DNA of 64,000 bases from Hyposmocoma kahamanoa (lineage: Eukaryota; Arthropoda; Insecta; Lepidoptera; Cosmopterigidae), in contig NW_020654422.1 in the NCBI RefSeq assembly GCF_003589595.1, positions 12,403,457-12,467,456 on the forward strand, written 5' to 3'. The notes under the pieces were generated by a model that had not been told where the DNA came from, searched no databases, and was given only the letters and a program-made list of their open reading frames with translations. Positions 44,704-55,852 of the stretch are shown here, in pieces (positions within the stretch are counted from its first letter, which is position 1; every line of letters starts with the position of its first letter). The position numbers were made by a program, and so were the translations under genes.

Positions 44704-45274
44704 TAAAATTTCATTAACTTTTTATCAACATTTTAGTAACTCAATTTTATTTGAAATTTTGCACAGAGACTCTAGATGAAGTACGCATTATTTTGAGTCC
44801 TTTACTGTAACTACACCTTTGTGGTACATTCGTATATTTTCTATTTCTACTTTTTATTTTGTATGTTTTTGCACGCACTTACTTACCTTGACTACAAAGG
44901 TAAGTAAATACTTATTAATTTTAATAAAAGCATTTCGATTGGTTATGGTTTTTCTTATTTTTTAAATTCATTGTTATCAAGTGATTTATACGTATAATAA
45001 TTATGAAATTTTACCATAACGTCCTGTCAAATACTGGTACTCCGATCTCACTGTGCCATAGTCAACTATTAGGATTTTAGAAATTTTGCCTGTCATACAC
45101 TGGTAAAATTTTAGAGATAGTGGAAAACTGGAATATATTAAATGCCTATGACAAACCGTTTAATATGTTAACATGCCTAGGTAGTCATATGACTGGTAAT
45201 TAAGTACTTTTTTTGTCAAAATACGTGATTTTCCGTCTAAAAGCGTTAACCACTTACCTTACACACCATTTACC

Positions 45275-45511
45275 TTAATATTTAAAATTTAACAAAGGCA
45301 AGTTATGATGTGGGAATACAAGGCTGTCTGCGCGTTCAAGTAATAGTCTGTTCCTTTTTTCTTTATACACATTACCCGCTTCGGAAAATAACCGCTCGCT
45401 ATACACAGTGCTTGCAGGTGCACATAAAAACACTCGTGCTAACTGTGGCAGTTTTGGATATCTTGTTTTATACCCAGCCCACCATTGGAAAGGACTCTGC
45501 TCTCGCGACAA
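45275..45511 (-). pseudogene. hAT transposase C-terminal dimerisation domain, fragment
   Basis: The 78-codon frame contains W....YP.L..LAR.FLCAPAST, then SERLFSEAGNVYKEKRNRL, the hAT family C-terminal motif, and a short tail. It starts within the domain and has no upstream transposase in frame, so it is a 5'-deleted remnant of the element's own gene. Confidence 0.85.
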
Positions 45512-45944
45512 TAAACTGTCATTGACATATCGGTTTAATTCTAGAGCAATGGGACTTTTATGATCATCGCGTTCCGGTTGTAATGAACCGAGTAACCCGG
45601 CCGAGTACTCGGCTCAGCAAATGTTAAACCTAGTAATGTTCGGTACTCGGTTATTCGGTAAAACTTGTACTTGGCGCATCTATACTCGAAATCAGATGGG
45701 TTTTCGAGCGAGAAGATGAACCTGATTCCTACTATATCTTTTTCATTTGTGAGTTAAATCAACTATTGTTCCGATTTGAAATGTCAAAGTTTTCGATCGG
45801 CCAGTTGTGAATCGCAATTATGCGCCTCGACTCGGAAGAGACGTAGTTTCCGATCGGGAGAGGCAATCAAAATCAAGCTGCTGATTCCAAAGTAAGTATA
45901 GTATAATAAGTTAGTACTAAAGCACTTGTGTTATGGAATATTGT

Positions 45945-46083
45945 ACCACAAACACCCAAACCTGACAGAATACTGAAAAGTTAGTTTTTCTACATTGTCT
46001 CGGCCAAAAATAGAACTTGCGACCTCAGAGATGGCGATACCACAAAGATCGGGTGAAACCCACTCGACCACGGAGGTTGTCAA
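45945..46083 (-). mobile_element. SINE-E, degenerate tRNA-derived copy, minus orientation
   Basis: On the minus strand it begins GACAACCTCCGTGGTCGAGT and continues to GTCGCAAGTTCTATTTTTGG, a tRNA-like head with a decayed B box, followed by 'ccgagacaatgtagaa' and a body. Only one copy is seen in the window. Confidence 0.55.
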
Positions 46084-46299
46084 TAAACTAAATTTTTATT
46101 ATAATTAATACAATAATATATAAATTAATTGTTATTATTGACTTTCATTCATTTTTGACTTGCATATATTTTATGGAGGCTTAGAAATGTAAATTATGTA
46201 AGTATGACATTAACATGATTTATCGCTTTATTTTTGACATTGTTAATTTTTACTAATTTTTATTGTATTTTTTCTTTGCATGTTTACTAGTTTTTGACA

Positions 46300-46440
46300 G
46301 TTTTTAATTATAATATTTTGTACATTATGCGACCACCACTAATTATATTTGTATGTTTCGACGAAACTGTTAATGTATTGAACTGATCCGATGAATTTAT
46401 TGTACCTACTTCCACAAATAAATCGATCTTTATCTTTAAA
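46300..46440 (+). repeat. Possible LINE 3' end with (TCTTTA)n tail
   Basis: It ends 'caaataaatcgatctttatc' and 'tttaaaat', with a poly(A)-signal-like AATAAA and a short tail repeat, much like the 3' ends of the LINEs at 25825 and 59372. No coding part is attached. Confidence 0.35.
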
Positions 46441-46544
46441 ATTCCTATACAAATATAAAATTAAAATACAGTGAATAGCGACATCTCTAAAGATATCTAA
46501 CTGGGTGATAACACTTTCATAGATTTCTCATAGATGCCGCTACG

Positions 46545-46715
46545 ACTAAAAAGTCGTTGAAAAAACCAAATACAAACATACGACGCAAGCACATAGAAAA
46601 ATTCGTGAGGTCCGCTGGTTCGTTCCGTGGCTTAGTTGGGTAAGCGTCTGACACGGTAAGCTAGAAGACGTCGGATCGAATCCGGCCGGATCGAAGAAAT
46701 TTTTTCTGAGTGTTC
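46545..46715 (+). mobile_element. SINE-C copy, plus orientation
   Basis: It starts 'cgactaaaaagtcgttg', then 'acgacgcaagcacatagaaa', a tRNA-like 'gtggcttagttgggtaagcg', B box GGATCGAATCCGGCC and 'gaagaaattttttctgagtg'. It mirrors 43389-43556. Confidence 0.8.
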
Positions 46716-47078
46716 GATCTTTGTATTAATAATTATAACAAACTAGTGGAATAATTTCACAAAAAATAATTCAATATCAATTCAATAAAAATTTCAAGAT
46801 AACTTTTTATTGTTAGATCTTTTTGTATCTATGATGTTTTGTACGTGCTCGTATTTTCCGTTGTTTTAGCAAAGAACACGAGTCTTCTTATTAAACACCA
46901 GTGCTAAAAATGTGAAGACATTCGAATTTACATCTTCACATCTCCCAATTTACGTATGTTGCCAATTTGCGTTGAAATGCCCGTCTACACAGTTGTATGT
47001 GTGTGTGTGTGTAAGGGAAAACAGTGCCCTCTGCATGTCATTTGCAAGTGATACTGTTTCCCGTTACACAAACATTTA

Positions 47079-47725
47079 CAGGGTAACTCGGAAGTGGTGG
47101 TCAAAATGAAATATAGTGCTCTCGATCAGGTTACACTTTCGCAGCTGCGCTACCTTATCATTGCAATAATCCTAAATTAAGTGTATTTGTAAGTACTCAT
47201 AGTAGACATTTATCTAAGTTACGACTATTCACTAGAATTACATTTCACAAGCGTCTGAACTGTGAAACACAAGGAATGATCAAAAATCGGACAGAGAAGT
47301 CGAGTAGTTCAAATGCGTGGCCCCGACAGGTGAGCATCTGCGGAACTAAAGACCGTTGTGGTTCGTAGCGGTAAGACATAAATGATTTTATGTGTATAAG
47401 TATACCCAGAGTATTTACAACCTAACCCTGAACCTAAAACCAGTATATTTTAAGTAAAAATATCCTTTTGGTATGCATATATCATTTTGTTAAAAATTAT
47501 GTATTGCCGAAAAAATACTATCAATAACAATTGCGAAAAAAATCATATATTACATTAAAGGCGCTTCTCACGGCAAAATAAAAATTGTTTTGGGGTACAC
47601 TAAAAATCTGCTGAATTTTTGAACTATCAATTTCCGAATCTCAATTACGACAGTCAAATCGATTGGAAATGAGGAGAGTATTCCTACCTTCTCATTTCGT
47701 TTTGACCATCACTTCCGGGCCACAC
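47079..47725. repeat. Terminal-inverted-repeat element, 0.65 kb
   Basis: 'aactcggaagtggtggtcaa' plus 'aatgaaa' at 47085-47111 faces 'tttcgttttgaccatcactt' plus 'ccgggcc' at 47695-47721. The outer 'acagggt' is typical of several insect repeats. It is a probable MITE; no duplication was established. Confidence 0.55.
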
Positions 47726-48307
47726 ATACAAAAACGAAATTGTTCGGTAATCGAGGATATCAATGTAACAAAATATGTTAAATGATACAATATCCTAGTA
47801 TCGCATATATCTGAGAAAAATATAGATGGTTCATAGTTACATTAAAACTCGTACTTACCTCCTTTAATATGTATTTCTGAATAGGCACGAAAAAAAGAAC
47901 GACTAGAAATAATTTTATATAACAATCTGTGATTAACGTTTATTTTATAACTAAAATAGTATAAAATAAACGTAACCTTTGGTCTGGAAATTATATTTTA
48001 AGCTTTAATTATTCGATATTGCGCTTAAAAAATTAAAAAAGGGATTTCGTCCAAAAACGGCCTTACGATGTTATCAAATTTAGCCGGCGATATTATTCAA
48101 ACCCGTGCATAGACGCTGTAGGGTTTAGATTCGTATGAGTTTTGTGCTCAGTTTTCTGTTCGTTTTCATGAGTGGTCTACTTACAGCGTTCACGGCAATT
48201 ATAGCTAATTAATCAATTTGCCAGTTCGTTGAAAATGTTAGCAATATGTAGGTACCGTGCAGCATAACTAAATAAGTATGCATTTTTCCTGTTTAAGACT
48301 CAATTCA

Positions 48308-48535
48308 TATTGCGGTGAAACGGAATGGAAGGGAATTTTTGTAACGATATTGTACATAGCATAATGAACTTTATGGTCGATTGTGTAACGTACCAACTAG
48401 ATACGAGCCAAACTCTTCCGCAGAATGTGCGAGCATTCTCGAGCATGCGCGAGAGTTCCGCGTTACACAATTGATCATAAAGTTCATTATGCAATGTACA
48501 ATATCGTTACAAAAATTTGCTGCCATTCCGTCCCT
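48308..48535. mobile_element. MITE with inverted repeats of about 70 bases
   Basis: 'cggaatggaagggaattttt', 'gtaacgatattgtacatagc' and 'ataatgaactttatggtcga' on the left are matched in reverse on the right: 'gatcataaagttcattatgc', 'aatgtacaatatcgttacaa' and 'tgctgccattccg'. The short centre contains 'gagcattctcgagcatgcgc'. Confidence 0.75.
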
Positions 48536-49472
48536 CAATATATTTAGCCTAAGGCAACGACGACAATTCCATAATTCGCTGTGGCGATCGTATACACAGG
48601 GTGTCTCATCACGTAATGAAAAACTAAAAGCAATGGCATATGAACCAAGTTAAACAATTTTCATCACCCATAATTACCTAATTGATTTCCAGTCTACCCT
48701 ATAATCAAGTTTTGGCATATCAAGTATCATAATTACCACCTAAGTACTCATATCTCAAAGGGGATGACGTACGCAGCTCTATTTAATGAGCTTCCGTTCC
48801 TTGAGCGTACGGCCGCCCGTATCGGTAGGTAGATACATTTTATAGAATGTACTCATTATTGTTTACGTATATGTACTTAGATACCATTCGTGTCAAAAGT
48901 CGGTGTATAAAATATTTTTGAACATAAATTCAATTTGCACTTTTCATAACTTTGGACGAATACAATTGGAATGAAAATTTGTTTGAAAGGGTTGACAGTT
49001 ATTAAATATTCCGATTTCGATTATGACGCTGACTGTACTTTCATGTCGATGTGCTCTGTCGGGGGAGTTGGAGGATTATAAACTCTGTCATGCGAGCTTC
49101 GTTAATAGGTGTCACAGTTGATTTCACTCCTGCAAACGTGCAAAACGAGCGGAAAACCCGATATGCGGAATATTAAGATGTTTTGTGAATTATTTTCACA
49201 CAAGATTTTGAATAAAGAAACATCTATAGACAATGACTTTAGGGAAGATTTTAATTTTTAAATTCCTACACTTTCTCACTGATAAAGACGTTTTATATTT
49301 TTATGACATTAATTTGTAAGAGTAATTAATTACTTTTCGTAGGTACCTCGTTCTATGAAATAACAAAGGTTCCGATAAACAAATGAAATTGCAGCGAACT
49401 AAGGCTAACTTTTTGTAATACGAAGTTACGTTAAAATGAGTTACTGAAAAATAAACACATTGTATTTTTTTC

Positions 49473-49742
49473 ATGAAGTGTCAAGTGAAAGGACGAACAA
49501 GTCGTGCACCTGGTCTAAAGCGACATGCCTGTCCATAGCAGCTGTAGTGCCAATGAGAGCTTTAAATCGCATATATCTGAGGGACATTGCCACTGTGTCT
49601 GTCACCTTGAGACATAAGTTGAAGCTATCACCAGCACTATTACCCTTCAAAACCGGAAAGCAGTAATGCGACAGAAATAGATACAGTGGCAGTATTTTCC
49701 TGGAAGAACTCTTTCACAAGGAGCTCTACTGGTACTAAAAAA
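49473..49742 (+). repeat. Dispersed repeat family F, plus copy
   Basis: It shows 'gtgaaaggacgaacaagtcg', 'tttaaatcgcatatatctga', 'caccttgagacataagttga', 'ttcaaaaccggaaagcag' and 'aaggagctctactgg'. This is one of the fuller copies. Confidence 0.7.
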
Positions 49743-51138
49743 ATATGCCGACAAATTTAATCATATTTAGCAAACTTGTTCAAATTACAATTCTACGAAA
49801 AAAACTGTACTTTCCAATAATACACTACCGAAATAAATACTAACTTACCGATATATCTCCCATATTGTCACTGCAATTTTCGTATCATGGATTTTATAAA
49901 AAGTGATTTACGATAAAAATGGCTGACAATAATTTTCGGTAAAATATAAATTAAGTAGCAAGATTTTTCGGAACTTTCATCATTTAATTTGGTTATTTCT
50001 GTATTTTTATTCGCACAAAAGTTTTGAGTAGCAATAACGCAATAATATACATAATTTGAATAAATTCATTCTTAATTTACTTTTCAGAGCCTTTATTAGT
50101 ACCCGTATGAAATTACATAATATGTACGTGCTGTGTCCCATCTGCTATGTATAATCATTATAGTAAATCAGGGATCTAATAACTGGATAACAAGAAACAT
50201 TTTAAAATCCTTTGGAAGGCTTGTAAATATTTACAGTTTGCTGGTAAAATTTAATTAAGTCAGCTAATTAAAGAGCTCCACTGCCGCGCAGTTGGGGTCT
50301 AAGCAAATTACACAAGCACATTAATCAAACCTCGGAGCTGGTAATAGCAAGTTTATGTTAATTTTTACTTATGCGCTGATTATGCTTGGAAAGAATAAAT
50401 GTGGTTTATGAGTTGCCCTGTGAGATGGTTAGCAAAACAAATAAAGTTGTCTGTTGCCGTTATTGTAGTTAATAAACGCCAGAGGTACGCAATTCTTTAA
50501 GTTTATGGTCATCGAATTATACTGCCAGACAAAGCCCGATTATTATTCTTCGTCTGCTTCTTCTTCTCAATATATTATTGATTTCTCTGTTGGATGTATG
50601 CCTGTTGGTATGATTTCTACTGTCCTCGGTTTGCGGTGATTCTGTTCCAGGTCGATGAGAATTTCCAAAAGAACATAAATTGAATTACTTTACTAATTAG
50701 GTACTTTCATTATCCAAACATCCTCTAAATTGATCATACTCATTCATTATTTACGCGATTGTTTGTCGTTTATTCTCGGAAACTGAATATTTAACTTATT
50801 TTTCTGTGGTGGATATTCAATGCCAAGGTCTATATATTTTAAATAGAGGATGCACTTATGGAATTATCATTTAGTATTTAAGTACGTTCAACGCTACGCT
50901 ATTAGCATTTTGTATGAATTTAGGGATTATAATTAATTGGTTGTTTTAATTAATCTTACCTTTTAATTGTTTTCTTAATCTCGTTTAATACTATATTGGG
51001 TATAATAAATTAGGGAGAACCCTCTGTTACGATAACCTACTAAAATTCATTTCGTCTTGATCCGCTTTTCAGGTTTACTCCGTGCTACGCCAAAGTAATG
51101 TATCGCTACGAAACTTAAAAATTTTCAATAATTTTTGA
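49743..51138. other. AT-rich sequence with no recognised gene
   Basis: No repeats or frames that I can name were found. Confidence 0.4.
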
Positions 51139-51150
51139 GAAATAGCATTG

Positions 51151-51376
51151 GTATGAAACTATTTTCCGGATTTAAATCACGTATATTTGTTTTTTCAAAC
51201 AAACCAACGTTTCGGGCCCTTTATAGGTCTCAAGGTCCCATGGTCAACCGTGACCGTAGGACCTGTAAAGGGCCCGAAACGTCGGTTTGTTTGAAAAAAC
51301 AAGTATACGCGATTTAAATCCGGAAAAATAGTTTCATTTCCTAAGTGTAACAATCTCGAAAACCTAAGAACTCGAT
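51151..51376. mobile_element. Compact hairpin element, about 11-bp target duplication
   Basis: AAATAGCATTG (51140-51150) and AAATAGCAATG (51377-51387) flank it with one mismatch. The hairpin arms are about 75 bases: 'gaaactattttccggattta' and 'ttcaaacaaaccaacgtttc' on the left, 'cgtcggtttgtttgaaaaaa' and 'taaatccggaaaaatagttt' on the right, then the shared asymmetric 'aaaacctaagaactcg' end. Confidence 0.78.
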
Positions 51377-51837
51377 AAATAGCAATGATGTTGATTTTTT
51401 GTTTTAGGTTCAGATTGTCTAATTTAAAAATACTCTTTTAATTTCCCATGTTCGTTGAGATAAATTCTGTTCCAAGAAGAGTTGGGCAAGTAATAAAACT
51501 CAAAAGTAATTTCTCAGGTGGTCGGTGGAAAGTGTGAAGTTCCAACTAAAGGCACAATGTGCAAGTTTCCGAGGTATTATTACTTGAATTTAGAGCTTGG
51601 ACAGAGCATCATTAATTCATTTCGGAACAGCCGGGAAAGACTTTGAACACTGCCTTTACAGTAAAGTTCATTTGAACTAACTTTTTAGATTATAACATCA
51701 AAGTCATGCACTGTGTTTTATGATTTTATTACTTTCTTTTGTATCAAATAGGTTAGTTACAACAATTTAAAAAATTGGGATGTAGAAAAATCAACAATTA
51801 ATATGACTGTTCGTGTGTCAGCAGTTTGTAATAATTT

Positions 51838-51923
51838 TTGTTATACAAGCAAATAGTGTTGGGCCCGATCTCTATTATCAGTTAGAGATCGAGCCCAATT
51901 CAAACACTTTGTTTGTATAACAA
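51838..51923. repeat. Hairpin with 35-base arms
   Basis: 'tgttatacaagcaaatagtg' faces 'cactttgtttgtataaca', and 'gggcccgatctct' faces 'agagatcgagccc', around a ten-base loop. A small MITE is likely. Confidence 0.7.
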
Positions 51924-52112
51924 ATGTTAAATGAAAGAAGTGTCAGGTTACATTGTACTAATTACTATTGCTACAATCGATTGCTAATTACCTGAAATAC
52001 AGGATTCTCATAGTTCAGGCATGTATTATATGTATTTTACATTGATTCGCAAGTCTTTACTTTTCCTTTGCACAATAAGTTGTTCAATAAACAATTTTAT
52101 TTATTTATATAC

Positions 52113-52715
52113 TATGCTTGAGCACAAATGACATATCGGCAAACATATCAGGCCTATAAAACGTGTTTGAGGATTTTCTTCTCACGTAACATGAAGGACT
52201 GTTCTTCTATATAGATAGATCATCAAATGAAACAGTGATATATTGCACAATATTTTTTACATCGCTAGAGAGTACAGTTGAAATAACACTATGTCTGAGC
52301 ACAAATTACACTTCGGCGAACACCTCAGGCCCAAAAGGCGCACTGAAGAGCCTCGATTTAACTTCGCGCTATTATTTTTTCGATTTAGATTGTCAAATAA
52401 AACAAGTCGGTTGACATATTGTACAGTATTTTTATATAGTCAGTCGCTAGAAGCTAAGGTACAAATAACATCACGTCTGAGTACAAATGACGTTCCGGCG
52501 AATACTTTAGGCTCAAATGGCACGTTTGAGAATCTCGATTTAACTATACACTATTATTTTATCGATTTAGATTGTCAAGTGGAACAAGTGGTACATTGCA
52601 CTATGTATGTTACATTGTCTGTTACTAGAAGTTCAGGTACAAATAACACCACCATGTTTGGACACAAATAACACTTCGGCGAACACCTCAGGCCCAAAGG
52701 GCGCGTTCGACGGGC
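52113..52715. repeat. Tandem array of a 170-193 bp unit, three copies and a part
   Basis: Units start near 52113, 52291, 52484 and 52654. Each begins 'atgtctgagcacaaat', followed by 'cttcggcgaacacctcaggc' and 'ccaaaaggcgc', and each full unit ends 'gctagaag..a.gtacaaata'-like. The 126-codon open frame (52291-52671) runs across two units and is a product of the repeat; nothing identifies it as a gene. Confidence 0.75.
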
Positions 52716-52917
52716 GTTGTTAAGCCGCTTATATTTACTGATATTGATATAGGCAAGCGCCAAGATGACAATTACGGGATATGCTCCAGTATCTGAGTCT
52801 TGGACGTAGATTTTCTAGAAGGTGCATAACATGTTTATTCATGACAGGTCTTATTATTTACAATATTGCTGGTAAATTCTGTGCTACTATTATAATTATT
52901 GCGTGGTTTCAAATTTG

Positions 52918-53098
52918 GAAATTTCCTGTACTATGACTACCAGAGCTACGAAATTCACTCTGGCGCATTTCCCAGAACACCCAGTCCAGAAACAATTTAG
53001 AAAAGTAAATTTCCCAAATCGGTTTTACCGGGAATCGAACCCAGGACCTCTATGTCCAGTGCCCACAGTACAAATCGTTGGGCCACCCAAGTAGCAAA
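52918..53098 (-). mobile_element. SINE-B copy, minus orientation
   Basis: The plus strand shows 'cagaacacccagtccagaaa', 'aatcggttttaccgggaatc', the B-box complement ATCGAACCCAGGACC and 'cagtgcccacagtacaaatc'. It is the fullest SINE-B copy together with 7745-7937. Confidence 0.75.
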
Positions 53099-53365
53099 AA
53101 ATCGAACTATTACTTGCCACGCTTCCCTTTAGTACATCAGTTTCAAAGCAATAGTGTAGTATGTGCAAGTAAGTTTTTAATTACTGTTTTGTCTGAAGAG
53201 CGAAGAATTAGTTCGTTCTGTGATGGTTTAATTTGTTTTAAACTTTTTTTTATTAGATGAATCTTTGGCTGAGCCATACACGGTCTGCGAGATGTCAAAC
53301 AAGATTATTAGTGCTCCCAATTTTTATAGGTCAGTTTATTCATCAATTATTCCATAATAAGCTGT

Positions 53366-53530
53366 GACAGTTAACGGTTTGACCTACCGTCTCTCAAGCA
53401 GAGTGTCGTGGGCTCCAATCCGGGTTTGCACTTCTGAGTTTTTTGGAATATAATTTGTAATTTACCATAAGCTTTCCGGTAGAGGAAAATATCGTGGGAC
53501 CGCGTAGGAAACGTAGCCCAAGTTCTTTGG
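53366..53530 (+). mobile_element. SINE-D (lepidopteran tRNA-derived type), plus orientation
   Basis: A B-box-like 'ggctccaatccgggtttgca' is followed by 'cttctgagttttttggaata', 'aatttaccataagctttccg' and 'gtagaggaaaatatcgtggg'. This order (tRNA head, 'gcacttctgag', 'tttac..agcttt.cggt.aggaaaacatcgtg') is one I know as frequent in lepidopteran genomes. The 115-codon minus frame here is a shadow. Confidence 0.65.
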
Positions 53531-54075
53531 TTGTAACCATAATAATATAGTAATATCTGTGCCACATAAAATGAATTAAGAACACAGCTATAATATTTAA
53601 TCGTTAAGCCGAGGTAAAAGTACCTCACGAGCGCATTTGTCATTTCCAGTAGAACAAGTGATCCCTGAGGCCAATAAGAGCGGTGCGACACAACCGCCGA
53701 ATTTCCCTGAGGCACCATTCACAACAACCTCGAAGAAGAATAACCGACTCGAATGCAAAATGAAAATTATCATACAAATTCTCTTTCTTGTATGAACAGT
53801 ATTGTCGTTGAATAAGTATGCAAAAATATGGAAGCTCCTTTGCCTTTTAGATGTTAACGCGAAAATACGCAGCCCAATGTGCCATGCATAACGTGCGTTA
53901 CTTTATAACGAAATTTTGAGTTGGTTACGATTTGCATTTGCTATGTAAATAATCTTGATTCCTATACAGCGAAAATTTCGTAAAGCATTCCGAATATGAT
54001 GTCAAGCTTGATCTTTGTACCGTTATGGTGCCTTCATCATCACCATCATCTACAGCCCGAATACATCTAGTACTT

Positions 54076-54611
54076 TTTTATGATATAAAGTAAAGAGACA
54101 AATAACTTGTGCGGTCGGTGGTAAGCGACGCGCTTATCTATGATATTTCGTCGGCTACTTTCTCAAATTCGTAAAGCACAAAGTTACTGAAATGCAATAA
54201 AAGGATTGTATATACAAATTTTGCAGGCTGATTTCACATCACATTTCCTTCATATTCACACACAGGCTTTTACCTATTCTTAAAGTAATGCATCAACATC
54301 CTTGATAAGAAATTTAAACGAAATAGAAAGTTTTGCCATCTCCTGAAAAATCACTCTTTATAAGATACGAGTATGAGAAAGTAAGGCATCGATTTGCAGT
54401 GCCACTGAGACATTTAAATAGCAAACATCTGAGGTACACCGTCACCTTAAGCCATAAGTTGACAAGTCCTATTTGCCTGCAATTTCACAAGTACTCTTAC
54501 CCTTCAAAACCGGAGCACGGTTATGTGAGCATTACTGCTTGGCGGCAGAAATAAGTAAGGTGGCAGTGCTACCCTGGAGGAACTTCCTTCACAAGGAGCT
54601 CTACTGCTACT
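54076..54611 (+). repeat. Dispersed repeat family F, plus copy with an interruption
   Basis: The first part (54076-54140) has 'aaagagacaaataacttgtg' and 'gtggtaagcgacgcg'. After about 250 foreign bases the family resumes at 54389 with 'gcagtgccactgagacattt' and runs to 'acaaggagctctactgctac'. Confidence 0.6.
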
Positions 54612-54886
54612 AAAACTATAATCCTTCGCTAGCTTCACTCATCTCTAGCCAGCAACGATGTTATCTACCCATCTCCAGGATGTCCAACGTTTTTGTAACA
54701 GCTTTTTAGCCATCATTCGGTTATCCCCTGACTGCACCTATCACGCCTCGCAATCCTGCCCAGTTTCATTTGAGCTCCGTTATCCTATCTTACACGTCTT
54801 AGATAATTCTTAAAAAGATAGAAATAGAGATGTGATAAGGTCTAAGAAATATTGTCTGTTCGTTTTAAATAGATATCTTGTTTATG

Positions 54887-55003
54887 TCTCCATGTGGCGG
54901 GCGCAGTGGCAGTTCCACTCAGATGTTTGCGATTTAAAGCTCTGAGCAGCACTGCAACTGTTATGGACAGGCGTGTTGCCCGTCACTTGCTATCACAAAA
55001 CAG
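54887..55003 (-). repeat. Dispersed repeat family F, minus copy, partial
   Basis: The plus strand reads 'atgtggcgggcgcagtggca', 'gcgatttaaagctctgagca', 'actgttatggacaggcgtg', the complement of the family's middle part. The inner 'gtgacgggacgaac' side is cut off. Confidence 0.6.
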
Positions 55004-55448
55004 TGAATTGATTGTGTTATACCATTGAAGACTATTGAATAAAACGAAATGAGAATGATAAAGGTTGTATTTCCCCATTTCTACTTAACAATTTACATTT
55101 AAGTTCCGTCAACTCCACCACAACTACAAATTAATGAATGAAAAATTTAAGAAAAGGAAACGTTATAAATAATAGAACTAAGAGAAAGATACGTCCAGCA
55201 ACATTTTTCTTGAAACAAAGTAAATTGTAAACTACTCTTAACTTATTTAAGTACTTCTTTCTGTAGGCAAAGCAATTTTTCATAATTAAAAATTATGTTT
55301 ATACAGTTGAAAAGAAATGTTGATGAAACGGTGTTTTAGCTTTTATGCCATCGTGCCCACCTACGTACTTCAATGTCTATATTTATCCTTTGATATAACT
55401 TATTTATGAAAATGATGATTAGGAAATGAATTTGATTTTTTTTTCAAA

Positions 55449-55852
55449 CCAACATTTCGGGCCCTTTATAGATCCTACGGCCACGGCTGACTGATTGAGT
55501 GACTGATCTCAGTATAGAGTTCTAAAAAAACCGACCTCAAAAGTCATTCATTCTCTAGTTTGCCACCCTTAGAGGTGGAATATTTTCTTCTAACTTAAAT
55601 GGGACCACTCTTGAGGTACCCTCATTGCAACAAAAAAGAATCATCAGAATGAGTTCACAAATAGCCAGTCAAAATCAATTCACAAATAGATAAGCCGGTG
55701 TTATCGCGTAACATACATACAACAAATAAAAAAACGTACAGTTGAATTGAGAACCTCCTCCTCTTTTTGAAGTCGGTTAACAAATATGCGAATTTAGATC
55801 TGAAAAAATAGTCTCGTTTCCTATGTGTCACAATCGCGAAAACCTAAGAACT
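55449..55852. mobile_element. Hairpin-family copy split by an AACCGACTTC element
   Basis: The left part 'accaacatttcgggcccttt' plus 'atagatcctacggccacggc' and the right part from 'atgcgaatttagatctgaaa' to 'gaaaacctaagaactcg' belong to the hairpin family. ATGAATTT flanks it at about 55424-55432 and 55860-55867, a possible short duplication. It is split by the element at 55524-55792. Confidence 0.6.
55524..55792. mobile_element. AACCGACTTCAA-type element, second copy
   Basis: The ends 'aaaccgacctcaaaagtc' and 'tctttttgaagtcggtt' are inverted, and the interior 'tttgccacccttagaggtgg' and 'gagaacctcctcctc' match 35127-35652. The motif 'gaagtcggtt' next to 'gagaacctcctcct' is one I recognise as very common in Lepidoptera. 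Confidence 0.7.

Larger units (their letters stand above)
42901..45684 (-). mobile_element. hAT DNA transposon, 2.8 kb, perfect 8-bp target duplication
   Basis: CTCGAAAT flanks both ends (42893-42900 and 45685-45692). The termini 'tagagatgtactcgg' and 'cttggcgcatctata' are roughly inverted, and subterminal 'actcggccgagta'-type motifs occur on both sides (42920-42960, 45592-45660). A hAT dimerisation-domain fragment on the minus strand near the right end (45275-45511) gives the orientation. Inside are a SINE-C copy, a 400-base gap and a pogo-like remnant. The rest of the transposase is missing or in the gap. Confidence 0.88.

Noticed and set aside
52291..52671. 126-codon open frame as a gene
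   Set aside because: It runs across tandem repeat units of unequal length and shows no domain; it is better explained by the repeat.
53371..53718. 115-codon minus-strand frame
   Set aside because: It overlaps a tRNA-derived SINE and shows no family resemblance.
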